A stretch of 8,731 nt of DNA from Candidatus Heimdallarchaeota archaeon. Its GTDB lineage: Archaea > Asgardarchaeota > Heimdallarchaeia > Heimdallarchaeales > Heimdallarchaeaceae. Where the stretch lies: the NCBI GenBank assembly GCA_016839985.1, contig JAEOTG010000240.1, positions 1 through 8,731 of the forward strand, in the 5' to 3' direction. Each line of letters opens with the position of its first letter. The stretch's first letter is position 1. Made by a program: the position numbers and the translations under genes. Positions 7,409 through 8,731 of this stretch are shown here, piece by piece. The notes below the pieces were generated by a model. That model made no database searches, had not been told where the DNA came from, and worked only from the letters and a program-made list of their open reading frames with translations.

Positions 7409-7433
7409 GAACAAATATTTTTCATAATTATCT

Positions 7434-7895
7434 ATGAATATTAGTGAACTACAAAACTATATGAAATTAGTAAAAAAATCACATGAGGCATTTCGTGATT
7501 TTATTACCCATTTGTCTGAAGAAATCCTGGAATGGAAAATCCATGAATTTACTAACTCTGTTAGTTGGATAATTCAACATATTATTCAGAATCAAAAGTG
7601 GATTGCAGATGTGATTTTGAATAAACAAGCTAAACGTGAAAGCTCACCAGTTTTTGATGAAAAATTAACAATAGACCAATTAGTTACAAAATATGAAAAA
7701 CTAGTTTCCTATGTGGAAGGTAATTTCAGCAAATTAAATGATGAGATTTTAAGAGAATTTAGAAATTACAAAGAATATTCAATGAGTGTTGAAGATTGGT
7801 TATTTGAATATATATTTCATCTAAACCAACATAGTGGAGAAATCAGTTTAATTGCTAAAGCTTGGAAAAGAAAAGAAAGATCTATCCAAGATTAA
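7434..7895 (+). CDS. DinB/YfiT-like four-helix metalloprotein
   Basis: A 153-residue soluble helical protein of DinB superfamily size. The superfamily's three metal-binding histidines can be placed: His49 in SWIIQHIIQNQKWI (helix 2), and His129 and His133 in the FHLNQHSGEI segment (126-138), which matches the typical HxxxHxGQI pattern. Members bind a divalent metal and include thiol transferases (bacillithiol, mycothiol), maleylpyruvate isomerases and many damage-inducible proteins of unknown role; nothing here selects among these. The ATG at 7434 is chosen for its TATA-box spacing and because the N-terminus begins directly with the first helix. The tail (AWKRKERSIQD) is basic. The gene is a single unit, divergent from the reductase and convergent with the cation transporter, whose stop it overlaps at TTAA (7892-7895). 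Confidence 0.75.
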   Translation: MNISELQNYMKLVKKSHEAFRDFITHLSEEILEWKIHEFTNSVSWIIQHIIQNQKWIADVILNKQAKRESSPVFDEKLTIDQLVTKYEKLVSYVEGNFSKLNDEILREFRNYKEYSMSVEDWLFEYIFHLNQHSGEISLIAKAWKRKERSIQD

Positions 7896-7908
7896 TCATT
7901 TTTTGTTT
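7861..7908 (+). terminator. Candidate terminator of the DinB-like gene: weak hairpin plus T-tract
   Basis: CTTGGA at 7861-7866 is complementary to TCCAAG at 7885-7890, forming a 6-bp stem with an 18-nt purine-rich loop. The stop codon and TTTTTTGTTT (7899-7908) follow. The long loop makes the hairpin marginal; the T-tract alone would suffice in an archaeon. Confidence 0.35.
7864..7880 (-). terminator. Candidate pyrimidine/U-rich terminator of the cation transporter gene
   Basis: About 12 nt past the transporter's stop, the minus strand reads TCTTTCTTTTCTTTTCC, the antisense of the lysine-rich tail codons of the DinB-like gene. The T-runs are only three or four long, so this is a weak call. 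Confidence 0.3.
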
Positions 7909-8731
7909 CGTTAGCTTCCAAAATTTCTTCAAGCGTAAAGGGTTCTATGTGAATAATTATATCCATGAATTCTCCTTCTAATTCCAATTCCTTCTTTACT
8001 CGTTCTGAAACAGCATGTGCTTCCAATATTGATAACTCTGGATCAACAAGTATGTGGAAATCACCTGTGTATTTACCTAACAGAGATCTTAATCTAATAA
8101 AATGTACTTCTTTAACTTCTTTGAATGACAATGCTATTCTTCTCAGTTTGACTAGAACTTCTTGAGGAGGTCCTTTATCTAATAAATCAGGTAGTGCATT
8201 TCTAATAATATCTAATCCAGTGAAAATGATTAAACCAACTATTATAAAAGCGCTAGCTGGATCAAGCCACATTACATTAAATCTAACTCCAATATATGCA
8301 ATAATAACAAAAATTGAAGAAAAAGCATCAGTTCTATAATTTTTTGCGTTTGCAATGAAAACAGGAGAATTCAATTTGTTACCGATTCTATACAATATAA
8401 AAGCAAGAATCATCTTTCCAAAAAAGGAAATTAAAGCCGCTATAAGTACAAGGATACTAAATTCTAGCTGTATTCCTTCTCTTAGACGACTTATAGACTC
8501 ATCTGCAATGAAATATGATGAAAAAAATAGCGTAAAAGCTATTGCAAAACTAAAAATGAACTGGAATTTTTGATGACCAAATGGAGGAGATTTATCTGCT
8601 GGTTTTTTACTTATTCTTTCACCTACACCTGCGAAGGTCGCTGTAACTAAATCCAGAACTGAATCAAATCCATCAGCAATTAAACTAATAGAGTTAAAAA
8701 TGATTCCCACAATTAGTTTGAGGAGTAAAAG
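7892..8731 (-). CDS. Cation diffusion facilitator (CDF) metal transporter, 5' end outside window
   Basis: 279 residues are visible and the frame stays open to the edge (the first visible residues are LLLLKLIVG), so the GTG at 8710 is not the true start. KLIVG followed by NSISLIADGFDSVLD is the canonical CDF TM1-TM2 region; only the first residues are missing. Further TM segments lie at about 8510-8570, 8370-8465, 8280-8330 and 8200-8270. The TM2 site has Asp at 8663-8665 and Asp at 8651-8653 (DxxxD). The TM5 site reads NYRTD: Asn at 8339-8341 and Asp at 8327-8329, where zinc transporters such as YiiP have His and Asp. A cytoplasmic ZT-dimer domain follows (about 8180-7930) with the expected VHFIRLR, GDFHILVD, EAHAVSERV and IIIHIEP motifs. 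CDF proteins export divalent metals by proton antiport as dimers. The missing TM5 His argues against a standard zinc transporter and is compatible with Mn or Fe (inference). Confidence 0.9.
   Translation of the reverse strand, partial: LLLLKLIVGIIFNSISLIADGFDSVLDLVTATFAGVGERISKKPADKSPPFGHQKFQFIFSFAIAFTLFFSSYFIADESISRLREGIQLEFSILVLIAALISFFGKMILAFILYRIGNKLNSPVFIANAKNYRTDAFSSIFVIIAYIGVRFNVMWLDPASAFIIVGLIIFTGLDIIRNALPDLLDKGPPQEVLVKLRRIALSFKEVKEVHFIRLRSLLGKYTGDFHILVDPELSILEAHAVSERVKKELELEGEFMDIIIHIEPFTLEEILEANETKND

Noticed and set aside
7965..8573. Two short plus-strand open frames (7965-8165 and 8355-8573)
   Set aside because: Both are antisense to the cation transporter, which shows clear family motifs in the same stretches.
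8708..8710. GTG at 8710 as the start of the cation transporter
   Set aside because: The frame stays open to the window edge and the residues before the GTG (LLLLKLI) continue the conserved first membrane helix, so the start lies outside.
1..8731. CRISPR arrays, tRNA or rRNA genes, transposases, integrases and long repeats
   Set aside because: None was seen; both intergenic gaps are short (135 and 96 bp), and the rest is coding sequence of uniform composition.

Overview
This AT-rich window (roughly two thirds A+T by eye) looks archaeal. It carries a geranylgeranyl-reductase-family flavoprotein typical of archaeal lipid synthesis. Shine-Dalgarno sites of the GGTGA type precede the internal operon genes. 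Two divergent genes have TATA-like boxes 27-30 bp before their start codons and no ribosome binding site, as leaderless archaeal genes do. The lineage cannot be fixed from sequence alone; an uncultured low-GC archaeon, possibly an Asgard-type one, is a guess.

Layout, left to right: (1) minus strand, the N-terminal 83 residues of a RimJ/RimL-like GNAT acetyltransferase, cut by the window edge. (2) A 135-bp divergent promoter region. (3) A three-gene plus-strand operon at 385-5982: a large duplicated FtsX/MacB-type ABC permease, a compact LolD/MacB-type ATPase, and a second ATPase whose ABC domain follows an unrecognised, mostly helical region of about 390 residues. The genes are tightly packed and each has a clear GGTGA or GGAGGTGG site. 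(4) Minus strand, a geranylgeranyl reductase family protein (5979-7337), convergent with the operon. (5) A 96-bp divergent promoter. (6) Plus strand, a DinB-like four-helix protein with an intact His triad (7434-7895). (7) Minus strand, a cation diffusion facilitator whose 5' end lies beyond the window (7892 to the right edge).

The operon probably builds one transporter: a single polypeptide holding two FtsX units (a fused pseudo-dimer) driven by two different ATPases, one with a large added cytoplasmic domain. This asymmetric assembly is the most unusual thing here. Its substrate is unknown; family relatives extrude lipoproteins, peptides, drugs or lipids, or transmit mechanical signals. The other genes are ordinary single-gene units with alternating orientation. 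Both convergent junctions are maximally compact: opposing stop codons share the same TTAA palindrome. No RNA gene, mobile element, CRISPR array or long non-coding stretch was seen.
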